Shown: piece by piece, positions 24,301 through 33,794 of the stretch
How the letters are laid out: every line of letters begins with the position of its first letter
Position numbering within the stretch: the first letter of the stretch is position 1
Origin: Capitulum mitella
Lineage: Eukaryota > Arthropoda > Thecostraca > Pollicipedomorpha > Pollicipedidae
Assembly: GCA_030062745.1 (NCBI GenBank)
Contig: CP099842.1
Span: 21,609,822 to 21,673,821, forward strand
Reading direction: 5' to 3'
DNA: 64,000 nt
Notes under the pieces: generated by a model
Database searches by the model: none
What the model saw: the letters and a program-made list of their open reading frames with translations, nothing else
Told to the model about the DNA's origin: nothing
Made by a program: the position numbers and the translations under genes

Positions 24301-27300
24301 GATGAACAGTCAGATGAACCGCCAGCGGGGCCAGGACAGGACGGTCGGCGCGCTGGCGGCGGCTCTGGCCATTGGCGGAACCGGTCAAAAAACACGGTCG
24401 GGCGGCTATTATAAATATTTTGCGCCATTGCTCTAAGTTATCATCTGAATGAAGGTATCAGCGAATGAATGCGGATGTAGACGATTTTTCATTTCTTCCA
24501 TTTCCGAACAGCTCATGATCCAATATTCATACTTCCACGCTCCTCACCTTTACGGGTAGGCTGTACCGCTTGACAGGTCTACATTGATAAATCCAGCGCC
24601 TGTTTAGGTATGGTGTACCGCATGACAGAAACGTCAAGCGGTACAGCATATATCAGAATCTAAGCGAACTCGGTCAAGAAAGCAAGAGCCCTCAGACATG
24701 ACTTGTGCACCTGCGTGGACATCTAACTGGCCTTAGAGATAGTCACGTAGGATGTATTGAATAGCATACAAAACTAATGCATTTATGTGACCTTTTGAAC
24801 CAACTAAGCAGGCGTGGATCGTGTGGCTATACATCAAATTGTTTCCATGCTTTCTTTTCCCAAGTGTACCGATTTTTTAACCCCCAACGTGCCTGTGCTC
24901 CCTGCTTCATACCATTTTACGTCCTAACAAACCATTTATTAAAACAACATGAGGATTTCATTACCTCCAAAAATATGTTATTAAGCTTACTGTTGCTGTA
25001 TATCAACTTATATTCGACGAGCCTTCTCGTAAGTGGTGAAGCCCAAAGAAGATGGATGCTTCCTGTCTGTTTTTAAGCATTGCCCTCTTAATGCACAAAA
25101 CCACAGTTAAGCACTGACGGCGCATTAAAATTGGAATACTGTTCAAGCAGCATTAGAAGGTTACATTGACTTATTTCATTTGGACATACAGTTCGACTAT
25201 GACTTCGTGAAAATTGAAATCTTATAAGGCATCAGAGAGGACCAAGAAAATGTCGGAATCTTCTTTCATCAGACTACACCGTGTAATGACCAAATCAAAA
25301 ATATACGCTTCTCCGATCGTCCCATATCCATTCAGCCACACTCATGTCACCCCAAGCATCAACGGTACCAACGAATGAGAACACCACACACTCGGGACGT
25401 TTTATTTCCTTCTTCCGTCATTCATTTCTTGGCCATTCCCTCCTGCGCTTGATAATCGTTTGAAGGCTGGCATATTATTCCAGTATTTTGGGATCATTTC
25501 CTCCGCCAAATTTACATCTTACTCCAGTTCTTCATTTACCACAGGTATGCTCGATTAGAGCATGATCATGATTGTTGTTTCATGGTCACATATCAGTGTA
25601 AGTCAAAGTGTCCTATAGTGACGCATAGCTCAAAGAATTGGCACCTTTTCTATCCATTCCGTACATCTGATTTTGGAACAGGGGAAATTATGGAAAATTT
25701 CCTTGTTAGCACTGTTCCCACTCCCTTTTCTTTCCACGACAGTTGTCCTCGCAGGCTTCAGCAGCCATTCAGCAACCACGCAACATCCTTTCGGAGCCGT
25801 AAACCTAGATTTGGAAACACCAGTCAGCAATGCCATTGCAAACAACATCCAACGCACACAAGCGCAGCAGAAACCTGGCGGTAAACAATCCAGCTAACGG
25901 CCGGATGGAGGAGCCCTGCGGCCTTCCGCGCCGCCGCTCGCGGATCGGGCGCGCGCAGACAATGGGGCCGGCCGACACCTGATTAGCTCAGCTGTCAGCG
26001 GCGCGCCGTTAACGACGCGGCGCCACCTGCCGGCCGCGTGTCACCGTCGACGACGACGCGGCGCGGCGGCGGCCGCCAGAGGGCGGGCCGTCGGTCCTCA
26101 CGCCAGGTGACACGGACAGTGGCAGGCGGCGGACGGCGCGGACGGCGCACCACCGGGCGGTGAAAACAATAGCCAACACCTTCCAGCGCCATCTTGTCTA
26201 CAGCGGGCCGCGACGCGGGGGGTGCAGAACTCCTGCAGCGGGGCGCGTCCACGGCGTCTGTCGGGTCCGGCGCGGCTGACACGGCTGACGCACCATCACA
26301 AGCGCTGTCCTCACGACGCGCGCGCAGCCGAACTCCAGCCGGCGGGCGTCTTTGTTCCGCGTGCACCGTTACGACAGGGAGACCGTCTCGGTGTCGGGTG
26401 GCGCTCTGCGATGGCGGTCCGAGCGCTGTCCTCTGCAGCGGGGCCTCGGTTAATTCACGCGGACGTCAGCGCGCGATGTTCTTGAACCAGGGTGAGAAGG
26501 GAGCAGGACGGTGGAAAAACAGAGAGAGTGGTGAGAGGGAAGGAAGAAGAGAGAAGGAGGAAGAGAGAGAGGAGTAAAAGGTGGAAGGAGATTGGAAAGT
26601 GCGGGATAGGCACCCTACAAACAAAGAGCGGAAGTGACAACAGCGCAGATATGGTCGCTTTTATGACCATTAAGGGTGTTTTATGTGATTTGCCCCCCGT
26701 TGCGTGTTGTCAAGTCATTCGACGTTTACGAACAGCTGTAACCAGTGTTCTAAAATTTAGTGTCAACCAGTGTGGCGGAGTAGAAACTACAGACAGCTGA
26801 CGATTGCAACCACTGAAAATTCACGTTGTGTTATACTGGCTTTCCGTGGAACGGACACAATAAACATTTTGTTCCGTTCCATTGACGTCTCATGAACAAT
26901 TTCGTCAACTCATGAAGTGTTTGAGCACGAAAGTTGACCTTGTCCATGAACGATTACGATGCTCACTCACGAAAGTACCATATGAAAGTGCACAAAAATG
27001 TGATTGCATAAACGTTCATACGTTTCGTCAGCTCATTGCCCTTTTACCGAGCAGTAACGACTATTTCCCTCTTTCAGAACAACGGGAATCCATATTACAA
27101 CACCCGACAAAGCAGCTACAGCAGCCCTGACAGCTATACGCCTTTAACAAACGGTGAGGTACCTTACTGTTACTAAAGATTGCGAACAGCATTTTGATGA
27201 TTACAATCCCGCCAAATAGCATGGAGGGCTCAACCATGCCGCCAAAACCTCATGCCTGGTTTAGACAGAGTTTAGGCAGAGACTGACAGGCTTGAATTGG

Positions 27301-30300
27301 GTAGCTGCTGTTGATTATGAGGACTGGTATCCTTCAGTTCAAATGAATTCGCGACACTAGTATTCGTACAGCGCACAGACAACGTCGCGATGTTTTGCTT
27401 TATTGTAGACGAATCAAGATCATTTGTCGCATCGGATAGATTTATTCATGTAACAATACGGTAGTGAAAGAATACCTGGGTCGTATTCGTCTTTATGCGC
27501 ATGATTTTCTAGCCATTTTGCATCGCGTTTGCATTCGCATGCTAAAAGAAATGCTCCATGCCGCGCATTTCTTGCTGCATGTGTCCATTTTGATGACAGT
27601 TGAGCTGTAGAAGCGTCATTGGCCATCTTCCAGTTCTTTCCCCGTGGCAAATACGAGACGTAATGTGTGGTCTCTGGGGACCAAATCTCAAAACTGAACT
27701 GCGAGAGGTGGTTTCTATCCAAGTGCAAAAAGGAAAACTTTGGCTAAAAAGAAGAGGAAGAGAACAGCAAGTTGTGACGAACTGCCACCATTTCCTGACT
27801 GCGCTTTATGCAGTCAAAAAGAATTGTTCCGTCTAGTGTAATGGTGATTTTTTTTTATTTATTTATTAGCCGATAGCAGCAGTTTCCGTTCTTTTACACG
27901 CAGTTGGGATGACTACCACGAATGCAGCTCCCACTGCGTCCACAAATTAACAAATACTTTGTTGCCTGCGTCGACTTTTTCATGTCTGCTGTGCTCGTCA
28001 TTTAATATAACTGAAGTTGTTTAAAACGTTCTTGTAATTTCCTCAAACACTGTCAAGTACCGGGTACTTAAACACTTGACTTGATTTTAGGATTCAATAA
28101 ATGTTCTGCTGATCGATTGATGACTTAATGGGTAGCCTAGCCCCGAGAGTAAACGCGAAAACACTGTCAGAAGCAATGCCAGCGAATGAATTAAACACCG
28201 TGCAACGGCGCAGCCCAAACAAACGCACAGATCAATCAATCCTCGAAATGCCTGCCTGTCAGTCGTAGACCAAACCGCGCGAGCACGAGGCTGCTGGACA
28301 CGGTTCGGCGGGTCCGAGCCGCACTGCCTCGCAGGCGTGCATCGGTCGCGTGGCGGTCGCGGCGCGCTGTCGGCGGCGGTGTAGCTGCCAGCCGAGGCCG
28401 CGTCGCGGCCGACGGCGGCCCGACGGCAGACAGCGCGCGGCGCCCGGCCCGACGGCCGACCGGTGCCGGCGCCCAGATGTTTTTAATAACCGGTACGTCT
28501 AATTGACGGCTGGGCGAAGGGCCGAGCTGGCAGCCGGCGCCGCAGTTACGGAATTCATTCACAGATCGCGGCCGCGCCGCACCCGCCGCCGCCGCTGCCG
28601 CTCGCGCTGGCCGAACCCGTCCGCGGGGCGTGTCTGACCCACAAACGGTCGCGGGCGAGGCCGGCCGAGAACAGCGGGCGTTGACGGAGAGGCCGCCGCG
28701 CCTGATCTTGTGCCGGCGGGCGCAAATGACCTGGTGGTTATGACATCAGTGCTCCCGAATTTGCAGCTTCTTTCTTGGAACGAGTTATCAATATGTAAAT
28801 GCAAATAGTCATGTACGTGAGTTACGAGTAGTCACCGACAGCAGGAACGCCGGCATTTTCTGTGTCCAAATGAGAGTATGGTTTGCTGTCCTCGGGCTGC
28901 CCGGTCCTAGTTTGGGCGCTGGTCCTGGTCTTGCTTGGAGAAAGGCAAGTGTCATGGTTGTTGACACCACTTACATAAGTCTGCGTAGCTTAGGTCATCT
29001 TCTAGTGGTAGAGAAACCAACATTGCGTCCGCAAGCCTCACTCCGCAAGGTGCACGACGGGCTCCGCCGCGGTATCTACAACCTAATCGGCGGGGTGGCG
29101 ACGGGACCCACGCACCGTACAGCAGCGCCGCGGCGTCGGCAGCCGACCGGTCCCCACTTCATCATCTTTATGTGGCCGCCGAGATCTCTATGACTAATCA
29201 GTCATGTTGTTTTAAGTAAATCGTCTCAATTGGGTGTTATTGCAAAGAAAACATCCCCGGCGGCGGCGGCCGTCTGGTCGCTGGCTGACTAAGCCCCGGG
29301 CGAAAACACACGGCCAGATGGCCGCCCGCTGTGTCCCCGAGCGGCCGCGCCGGCCGGCGGCGGCAGCAGCAGCAGCGGTCTGCTGCGAGAGAGAGAGAGA
29401 TGAGAAAGAGAGAGAGAGAGAAAGAGAGGGAGGGAGAGAGAGAGAGAGAGGGAAAGGGAAAGGAAGAGGGGAGTGTGTGATATCGGGGACAGCAGCTATT
29501 CTTACCATGGCCGAACTGCTTTTGAGAACCTGAACTGCAACAAAAGATCCAAGTCTCTTCTAAATATGGCTCAGTAACTGAGCAAAAAAAAGATCAAATA
29601 AGTTTGAAAACGAAAACAAAATCAAATTCCTGATGCCCTGAAATGTTTATGTAGTCCCGTTCTACAATCAATAAAATGTTTACGTCATAGACATTTAAAT
29701 TTGTCTTCCAGCTATTCCTGAATTCCTGAAACAAGTTAGTCCCATTCGTTTCCTCTTGATGTTTGGTGACACTATTATCTTGTTAACGAGACAATGCCAG
29801 ATAGATTCTTGTTTCACTTATGTCGTCAGTACCGTCATGCACAATTCTTTACTTAAAACAAGGTAAGGTTTGTGGGGTTTTAAAGTTAAGTATGCGTTTT
29901 TAGTCTTAATCATCATGTACCGCTTATTTTCCCTTCACTCATTTCTCTTCATTTTCCCAAACAGAGCACTGTTTTATCTAGCAACTGCCATTTGCCAGAG
30001 GATGTGCTTCCACATTTTAAGTGCTCAGTTAAAGTGATCGCTTCTTTTCCTCAAGTGGTTAGGTTAAAAAGCAATCAAAGAATGCTCCAACCTCTCTAAG
30101 TAAGTCAGGAAAGCCTTACTTACTCAAAGGAAGACCAGGCGCTCTTTGAGGACCTCCCACATCCAAAACCTTTTTTCCTAATCGTCTTCAAGAAGGTACT
30201 TCCTCGACCCCCACTTCTATTTTTTATGCCTCACAGTCATGTACCATCTCAGCTCTGATCGCCCTCAAACGTACTTCATAAATTTCAAACCCACCGTCGG

Positions 30301-32888
30301 CTGTTTTCGAACAAAACCGTAGCGTCGCCGGGCACGTTCCCCACTTCCGGGCACCGGCGCCTTTAGACAGCGTCGCCGCCGACGAGACGACGATAAATCT
30401 TTGTAGCGCGTCTTCGCCGTGGGTCCGGCGCGGTTCATTGCTAAGACAAATTATCGGCGTGACCAGGAATGCGACGGCCCCCCTGACATCTGGCCCCTCC
30501 GTCGACGCGTCACCCCCCCCGCGCCAGCCCCCCGCGGGCTCCCCGACGCGGCTCTCCCCTTCCGTCGGCGGCAGCCAACCGGGACCGGCGGCCAGCGGCT
30601 GCGGCAGACGCACCGCGCCGTCCTCCGCCGCCCAGCTGCCGCTCCCCTCCCCGCAGACGGAGAGACAGACCCGGACCCTCGCTGACCTCATGGAACGTAG
30701 CCACGGAGGCCCACTGACCTGACGAAGCCCCGCCACGGAAACATAATGACATTACGAAACCGTGTCATGATGCTTACTGAACTGTCTGACGGAGATTTGC
30801 TTCCATTTCGGACCAATCCACCGAATACTGTGTGTGAAGGCGCGGACAAGGCTGTGTGTATGAGGATATTGCAGCCATGCTGACAGGAATAAATAAGACA
30901 CCCTGGGACCCGACGAACCAAAGGCGGAGGTCAGGCACATAATGCAAGATGAAATCCCTCGACTACAGCCTGGTGCACCAGCGCACTTAGTAGGGCTCCG
31001 TCATTACGCGCGCGTCCCTGACGCGACAGAGGTTGAGGCGTGAGCGCACCAGTCGTGTGACTAGTGCGTCCGTCCAGGCCGGCCAGGACTTGGCCGTGGC
31101 CGCCGGCTACCTTTGAGCCGCTGCGGGCGGGAGGCCGTCTGTTGTTGTAACATTTGGCCGGCCGCTGCTGCGGCGGCGGCGGCCGGCCGTTGTTGGCGCG
31201 GTGATTGTTGGCCGCCGGTCAATTGCGGCCGAGGCCGGCCGGCGGTCAGCGGCCGGACGCGGCCGGCGAGCCACGTCCCAGTCATCGGTCTTCCTCCTCT
31301 GGACACATCCTGACCAGCTGTCTTCCTGTCCCAGACACATCCCGGCCAGCAGGCTTCCTCCTCCTACCAGCGCGGCCACTACTGCAGCGGTCATATGCAA
31401 TACAGCCCGAAGACAGCCCATGACAGCTCACACCAGGCCAGAGCTCACTCACCAGAGTTCGGCCGTATCGGCTACGTCAGCAGGAGCGACGGAACCTCCG
31501 TTGAGATGGGAGCAAACGTGATTTTTACCTCGTTTTTTTCCATGCAGTGCCATAGGGTTAATGTTAATTGTTAAATGTTGCCCAAAGTTCGGGGCAACTG
31601 CCGCCCCTCTTCCAACGTTCTTAGGCGTCAGTCAGCAGTTCCAACTGAAAAAATAAAATCGGCCATTAGACAACCTTGACCAGGGGCGTAGCCAAGACGG
31701 AGGCCATGAGGGCCATGCCTCCCCCCTCCGAGCCAAGCGGTCAGCAGCCTTCTCCTCCGGAAGACTTGTGGAGGAATACATAATGGCGGCGGAGGAATAA
31801 GAATGGCGATTTCGCGGGATAATCATATATATGTTGCGAAAGTAAACGTGTAGTAATAGTGACCATATAGGCGTTGCAAAAGCAAACATTATATGTTTTT
31901 CTGTGTGTTGCGTATGAGGTAAATTGCATAAAATTGCCGCTTTTTTCGTTAAGCTGTTGGCCAAATGTCAACAAAAGTTGACATTTGGCCCCCCGTCGTC
32001 TGAGGAAAATCTTGGGCACCTACCTAACCTTGCCCCCATTAGCTACCTGAACATAAACATCATTTTGGTGGCTCTCGAGGACCGTTACTTGATATTGTTT
32101 CCAGAGGAGTGCCCTTTTTGCCAGAAAGCATGCGCCGACTCAAACGATCTGGATGTAACCTCTTCCGCACCCACCGCAATGGTCCGCTGAATTTAGCTGT
32201 AAACAGCAACGATGAATAACAATTAAACCTGCCTGTTCTCAGTACCGTTGTTCTTCTATCGGCTATTTCTGGACCGATGGCGCAGCCGGTGATTTTCAAA
32301 GGAATCTCTGGAAACGTGAGCTCGTTTGAGGCTGTGCCGGCCGGCTTTGAACGGATGACGTCACGTCCTGGAGGCGCGATGGCAGGTCGGCCGGCAGCTG
32401 TTCAGGTCACTGTCTGCAGCCGGCAGCTGTCCAGGTTGCTGTCTGCGCCCGGTCGAGCCCCAGCAGCTGGGCTGAAAGCTTCTCCTATTTAGACCGTTTA
32501 AACCGCAGATGTCCGGTGCGAAAACAAAACGAATATTCCTGTGCTCACAGCACAAAGGAATTCTGCTGCTGACCGTACCCTTCAAAAGCCCTGCTACGTT
32601 CCGGTAGAACAAGACTGAGAGCGCCGCGCAACGTTTGTGGCCTTTCTGTTGCGGCGTGGCCAGCCGAGCTAGCCTGCTTCTGCGCGGTACGGCGCCGTGA
32701 CGCCTGCCGTGACGTCTCCGTGACGCCTGCGTGACGCAGTGCGCCCTGTTGCAGGAGGTGCGGAGCAGACGACGCCGGCGGGCGCGGCCAACTCCACCTC
32801 CAGCCTCGACTGCCTCTCGCTCATCGTCCAGAGCATATCGCCCACCTCCACCACGGCCATCCACCAGGCCACGGACGGCGCCCCCTAG
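13688..32888 (+). CDS. nau: MyoD-family myogenic bHLH transcription factor (arthropod nautilus/MRF), four exons, 276 residues
   Basis: Joining 13688-14059, 21153-21401, 27078-27153 and 32755-32888 gives one frame of 276 codons plus TAG. Seen in the sequence: a Tyr/Pro/Gly-rich N-terminal region; an acidic and His-rich stretch (66-88); the [12 protein letters not shown] motif (93-104), known in MyoD proteins as the Cys-rich region and Pbx-contact Trp motif; the basic region (about 102-124) with Ala114, Thr115 and Lys124, the residues that give MRFs myogenic specificity; helix-loop-helix (125-164); polyGly (175-188); a Ser/Tyr-rich linker; and [13 protein letters not shown] (248-260), matching the C-terminal helix III region. 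By family knowledge it is a nuclear factor that dimerises with E-proteins (Daughterless in insects) on CANNTG sites and drives muscle differentiation. At 276 residues it is slightly shorter than vertebrate MyoD. Introns are 7093, 5676 and 5601 nt, in phases 0, 0 and 1. Confidence 0.93.
14850..15175. promoter_or_regulatory. Intronic CpG-dense block with a 12-bp palindrome
   Basis: CpG density rises abruptly about 790 bases into intron 1 and falls again near 15180. CTGTCTGCCGGC (15097-15108) and GCCGGCAGACAG (15115-15126) are perfect inverted arms around a 6-nt loop. The palindrome GCAGAATTCTGC lies near 15051. This is a candidate unmethylated enhancer or promoter; function is inferred only from composition and position. 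Confidence 0.4.
15930..16080. repeat. Dispersed segment related to 49400-49540
   Basis: ACGGTACGTTTAACTTTTGCC here corresponds to ACCGCACGTTTAACTTTCGTC near 49488, with further similarity on both sides over roughly 100-150 bases. The family is not identified and neither copy has clear ends. It could be a decayed transposon. Confidence 0.4.
17940..18235 (-). pseudogene. Tc1/mariner-like transposase fragment (helix-turn-helix region)
   Basis: The minus-strand frame contains [19 protein letters not shown], then [19 protein letters not shown], then [17 protein letters not shown]. The order (GRPR-type hook, an R-x-I/L helix, SA.E....L, then VSRQTV..RL...GL) follows the second helix-turn-helix of Tc1-like transposases. 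No DDE catalytic domain is visible downstream on this strand, so it is a short relic. Similarity is modest and judged by eye. Confidence 0.45.
21153..21401 (+). CDS. nau: MRF exon 2: helix-loop-helix and polyglycine run
   Basis: The acceptor CCCATCGGCAG|GTG starts the exon in phase 0 with [11 protein letters not shown], directly continuing RRRLKK of exon 1. Residues 125-164 form helix 1, the loop containing [13 protein letters not shown], and helix 2 ending LEDML. Tyr144 and Ala152 stand where most MRFs have Leu and Asn. Residues 175-188 are 14 consecutive glycines, encoded mostly by GGC. The exon ends GGC TTG|gtgagt, a strong phase 0 donor. A weaker donor GGAG|gtttca at 21433 is in phase 1 and would let exon 2 join exon 4 directly without a frameshift. 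Confidence 0.95.
21300..21341 (+). repeat. (GGC)n trinucleotide run encoding polyglycine
   Basis: Mostly GGC/GGT triplets encode Gly175-Gly188 of the MRF. The run directly follows helix 2 and is likely length-variable between individuals. Confidence 0.9.
22350..22784. repeat. 30-bp GC-rich minisatellite, about 15 units
   Basis: Ten 30-bp units beginning GTGTCGGGCAGCGC follow one another without indels from 22350 to 22649, differing mainly at CCCTACTC / CCCTACCC / AGGACTC. About five more diverged 30-31 bp units continue to about 22784. Because the unit is 3n long and has no stop codon in most registers, several frames on both strands stay open for 150-280 codons. These are consequences of the repeat, not genes. 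Confidence 0.95.
23340..24420. promoter_or_regulatory. Long intronic CpG-dense block ending in a TATA-like site
   Basis: About 1.1 kb of CpG-dense sequence ends at GGGCGGCTATTATAAATATTTTGCG (quoted in parts: a GC box, then TATAAATA at about 24410-24417). A TATA consensus directly abutting a CpG-dense block suggests an intronic promoter or enhancer. No transcript structure supports it. Long frames in both strands here are compositional. Confidence 0.35.
24560..24647. repeat. Perfect 15-bp inverted repeat with a third internal copy
   Basis: GCTGTACCGCTTGAC (24560-24574) is matched exactly in inverse by GTCAAGCGGTACAGC (24633-24647). A near copy in direct orientation, GTGTACCGCATGAC, lies at 24614-24627. 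The unit may be the end of a small foldback element or a multi-site binding array. Confidence 0.8.
25890..26470. promoter_or_regulatory. Intronic CpG-dense block with an E-box cluster
   Basis: Four CANNTG sites of the type preferred by MRF/E-protein dimers lie within 134 bases: CACCTG 25976, CAGCTG 25989, CACCTG 26024 and CAGGTG 26104. An ACAATGG Sox-type site is at about 25959. The position, 0.6-1.2 kb before exon 3 of the MRF gene itself, makes autoregulation plausible. Regulatory role is inferred. Confidence 0.4.
26495..26580. repeat. GA-rich low-complexity tract
   Basis: Purine-rich AGAGAG / GGAAGAAG sequence in intron 2. The translation is Arg/Glu repeats with no domain. Confidence 0.7.
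27078..27153 (+). CDS. nau: MRF exon 3: Ser/Tyr-rich linker
   Basis: A 76-nt exon lies between a good acceptor (pyrimidine-rich tract ending TTTCCCTCTTTCAG) and the donor AACG|gtgagg. It reads from phase 0 to phase 1, exactly what is needed to connect exon 2 (ends phase 0) with exon 4 (needs one preceding base). It encodes 25 residues, [11 protein letters not shown] then [14 protein letters not shown], and the first base of Gly233. The Ser/Tyr/Pro character fits the transactivation linker that follows helix 2 in MRFs. It is found by phase and splice-site fit, not by strong homology. Confidence 0.8.
28230..28720. promoter_or_regulatory. Intronic CpG-dense block
   Basis: Dense CpG surrounds a short AT-richer island at about 28470-28510 that contains CAGATG (E-box), AACCGGT (grainyhead-like) and TAATTG (homeodomain-like) sites. 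The pattern of an AT-rich core in a CpG-dense flank is repeated at 41030-41180. Function is inferred. Confidence 0.35.
29385..29472. repeat. (GA)n microsatellite
   Basis: Interrupted GA repeats with GGGA variants, directly after a (GCA)n-like stretch, at the edge of a CpG-dense block in intron 3. Confidence 0.9.
30290..30730. promoter_or_regulatory. Intronic CpG-dense block
   Basis: GC- and CpG-rich sequence with long compositional frames on both strands. No protein domain is seen. Candidate regulatory element by analogy with the other blocks. Confidence 0.3.
31020..31510. promoter_or_regulatory. Intronic CpG-dense block with GGCCGG-rich core
   Basis: The core 31070-31275 is built from repeated GGCCGG / GCCGGC hexamers. 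Open frames here are Ala/Arg-rich and compositional. Candidate regulatory element. Confidence 0.3.
31681..32025. mobile_element. hAT-type MITE, family C, copy 2
   Basis: Starts CAGGGGCGTAGCCAAGACGG; the complement of the other end reads AGGTAGGTGCCCAAG. The flanks AACCTTGA and AACCTTGC agree at 7 of 8 bases. Inside is a strong hairpin, GGCCAAATGTCAAC (31959-31972) and GTTGACATTTGGCC (31977-31990), with a 4-nt loop. It shares several blocks with copy 1 at 12414-12654 in opposite orientation. It sits in intron 3 of the MRF gene. Confidence 0.75.
32755..32888 (+). CDS. nau: MRF exon 4: C-terminal helix III motif and stop
   Basis: The acceptor CCCTGTTGCAG|GA supplies the last two bases of a Gly codon. 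The frame then reads [37 protein letters not shown] and ATDGAP before TAG at 32886. SSLDCL..IVQSI is the conserved C-terminal motif of MRFs, a short amphipathic helix required for activating silent muscle genes in MyoD, and this version is closest in form to the insect one. A longer frame in a different register (32731-33024) is Arg/Pro-rich and is a shadow. Confidence 0.92.
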
Positions 32889-32960
32889 CCGCCGGTCGGA
32901 CCAGGGGAGGGGCTCGAGCCGGAGGTCCGGCAGCGTCCGGCCTCTACCGCGCCATCCGTC

Positions 32961-33145
32961 CACTGCATGGGCGACAGCGGCCGGAGGTCACAACTTCATC
33001 TGCTGTTGGAGCGTAGGCAGCTGATGGTCGCCACTGTGTCTACTGCATGGACGCCAGCGGCCGGAGGTCACCGCTTCATCTGCTGTCGGAGCGTCGTCGG
33101 CTGATGGTCACCGACGCGTCCATTGCGTGGGCGCCGGCGGCCGAT
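32961..33145. repeat. 80-bp tandem repeat in the 3' UTR
   Basis: CACTGCATGG at 32961, TACTGCATGG at 33041 and CATTGCGTGG at 33121 start successive units spaced exactly 80 bp. Each full unit contains AGCGGCCGGAGGTCAC, CTTCATCTGCTGT and GGCTGATGGTC-like blocks. Two units are complete and the third is partial. Confidence 0.9.
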
Positions 33146-33765
33146 GTGGCCGCCGCCTGGATCGCCGTGGTGTTGTTGCTCACTTGCTCGCGGTTTGGCG
33201 CCCGCGCTCGGACGGTTCGGTTCTTCGAACGGAGGATGAATCCTTCGAGCGGCACGTGGCGTCGCCTTTGTTACATTGTTCACGAAGTGACGTGTCCGTC
33301 GACGGCTAGCGTTCTGAACCGCGCACCAAAGACACTTACCGAAGACTGAAAACTGATTAGAGTGATTATTTATTGGATTCATCAGGGTGGACGTGCTTCT
33401 GTTTTCTGACTGGTGCGGCTGAAAGACAGCGGCCAAGCATTGACGTCAGCAGCTACTGTCAGTTTCCCCACCGAGAGAGAGCATCCTTCATTTTGTAGCG
33501 CCATGTTCTCGGAGCGGCGGGCGCCATTTTAGCCCAGTGTGGGCCGACGCTGCTGATTGATGTGCTCACGTCAGACGAAGGAGCCTGCCCTCAGGTGGGC
33601 CGCATTGATGATAGCCCGCCGCCGCCGCTGTGTGTAAATAAACCCGGCGCCGTTCGCCGGCCACCTGCCCGCCCCGGGCGCCCTGTCGGCGGCGCCGTGA
33701 GAACAGCATGGCGGCACCGTGGGAAAATTATGACGCGCGTCCAGTGTACATGTGCTGGTGGGTGA

Positions 33766-33771
33766 AATAAA
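33766..33771 (+). promoter_or_regulatory. Candidate poly(A) signal of the MRF gene
   Basis: AATAAA about 880 bases after the stop codon, followed by TG-rich sequence. The earlier AATAAA at 33637 is an alternative. Confidence 0.45.
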
Positions 33772-33794
33772 GCTATGGTGAAAGACGTTTCTAT

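Larger units (their letters stand above)
21402..27077 (+). other. MRF intron 2 (5.7 kb)
   Basis: The intron holds the 30-bp minisatellite (22350-22784), CpG-dense blocks at 22080-22870, 23340-24420 and 25890-26470, and an inverted repeat at 24560-24647. The remainder (24660-25880 and 26650-27060) is AT-richer and unremarkable. No other exon with compatible phases was found. Confidence 0.75.
27154..32754 (+). other. MRF intron 3 (5.6 kb)
   Basis: Contains CpG-dense blocks at 28230-28720, 29040-29370, 30290-30730 and 31020-31510, a GA microsatellite, and a family C MITE. The AT-richer parts 27160-28200 and 29520-30230 show nothing identifiable. GTGACG repeats (four within 32699-32736) lie immediately before the exon 4 acceptor. 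Confidence 0.75.
32889..33790 (+). other. Probable 3' UTR of the MRF gene
   Basis: After the stop the sequence remains GC-rich and contains an 80-bp tandem repeat. AATAAA hexamers occur at 33637-33642 and 33766-33771, giving 3' UTRs of about 0.77 or 0.9 kb. Frames such as 33047-33349 and 33068-33436 are not protein-like. Confidence 0.55.

Noticed and set aside
23650-24414. 254-codon plus-strand frame in intron 2
   Set aside because: Pro/Arg/Ala-rich, overlapped by several frames on both strands in a CpG-dense block, and inside a verified intron; no domain.
32731-33024. 97-codon frame over exon 4
   Set aside because: A different register from the conserved SSLDCL..IVQSI peptide and not phase-compatible with exon 3.
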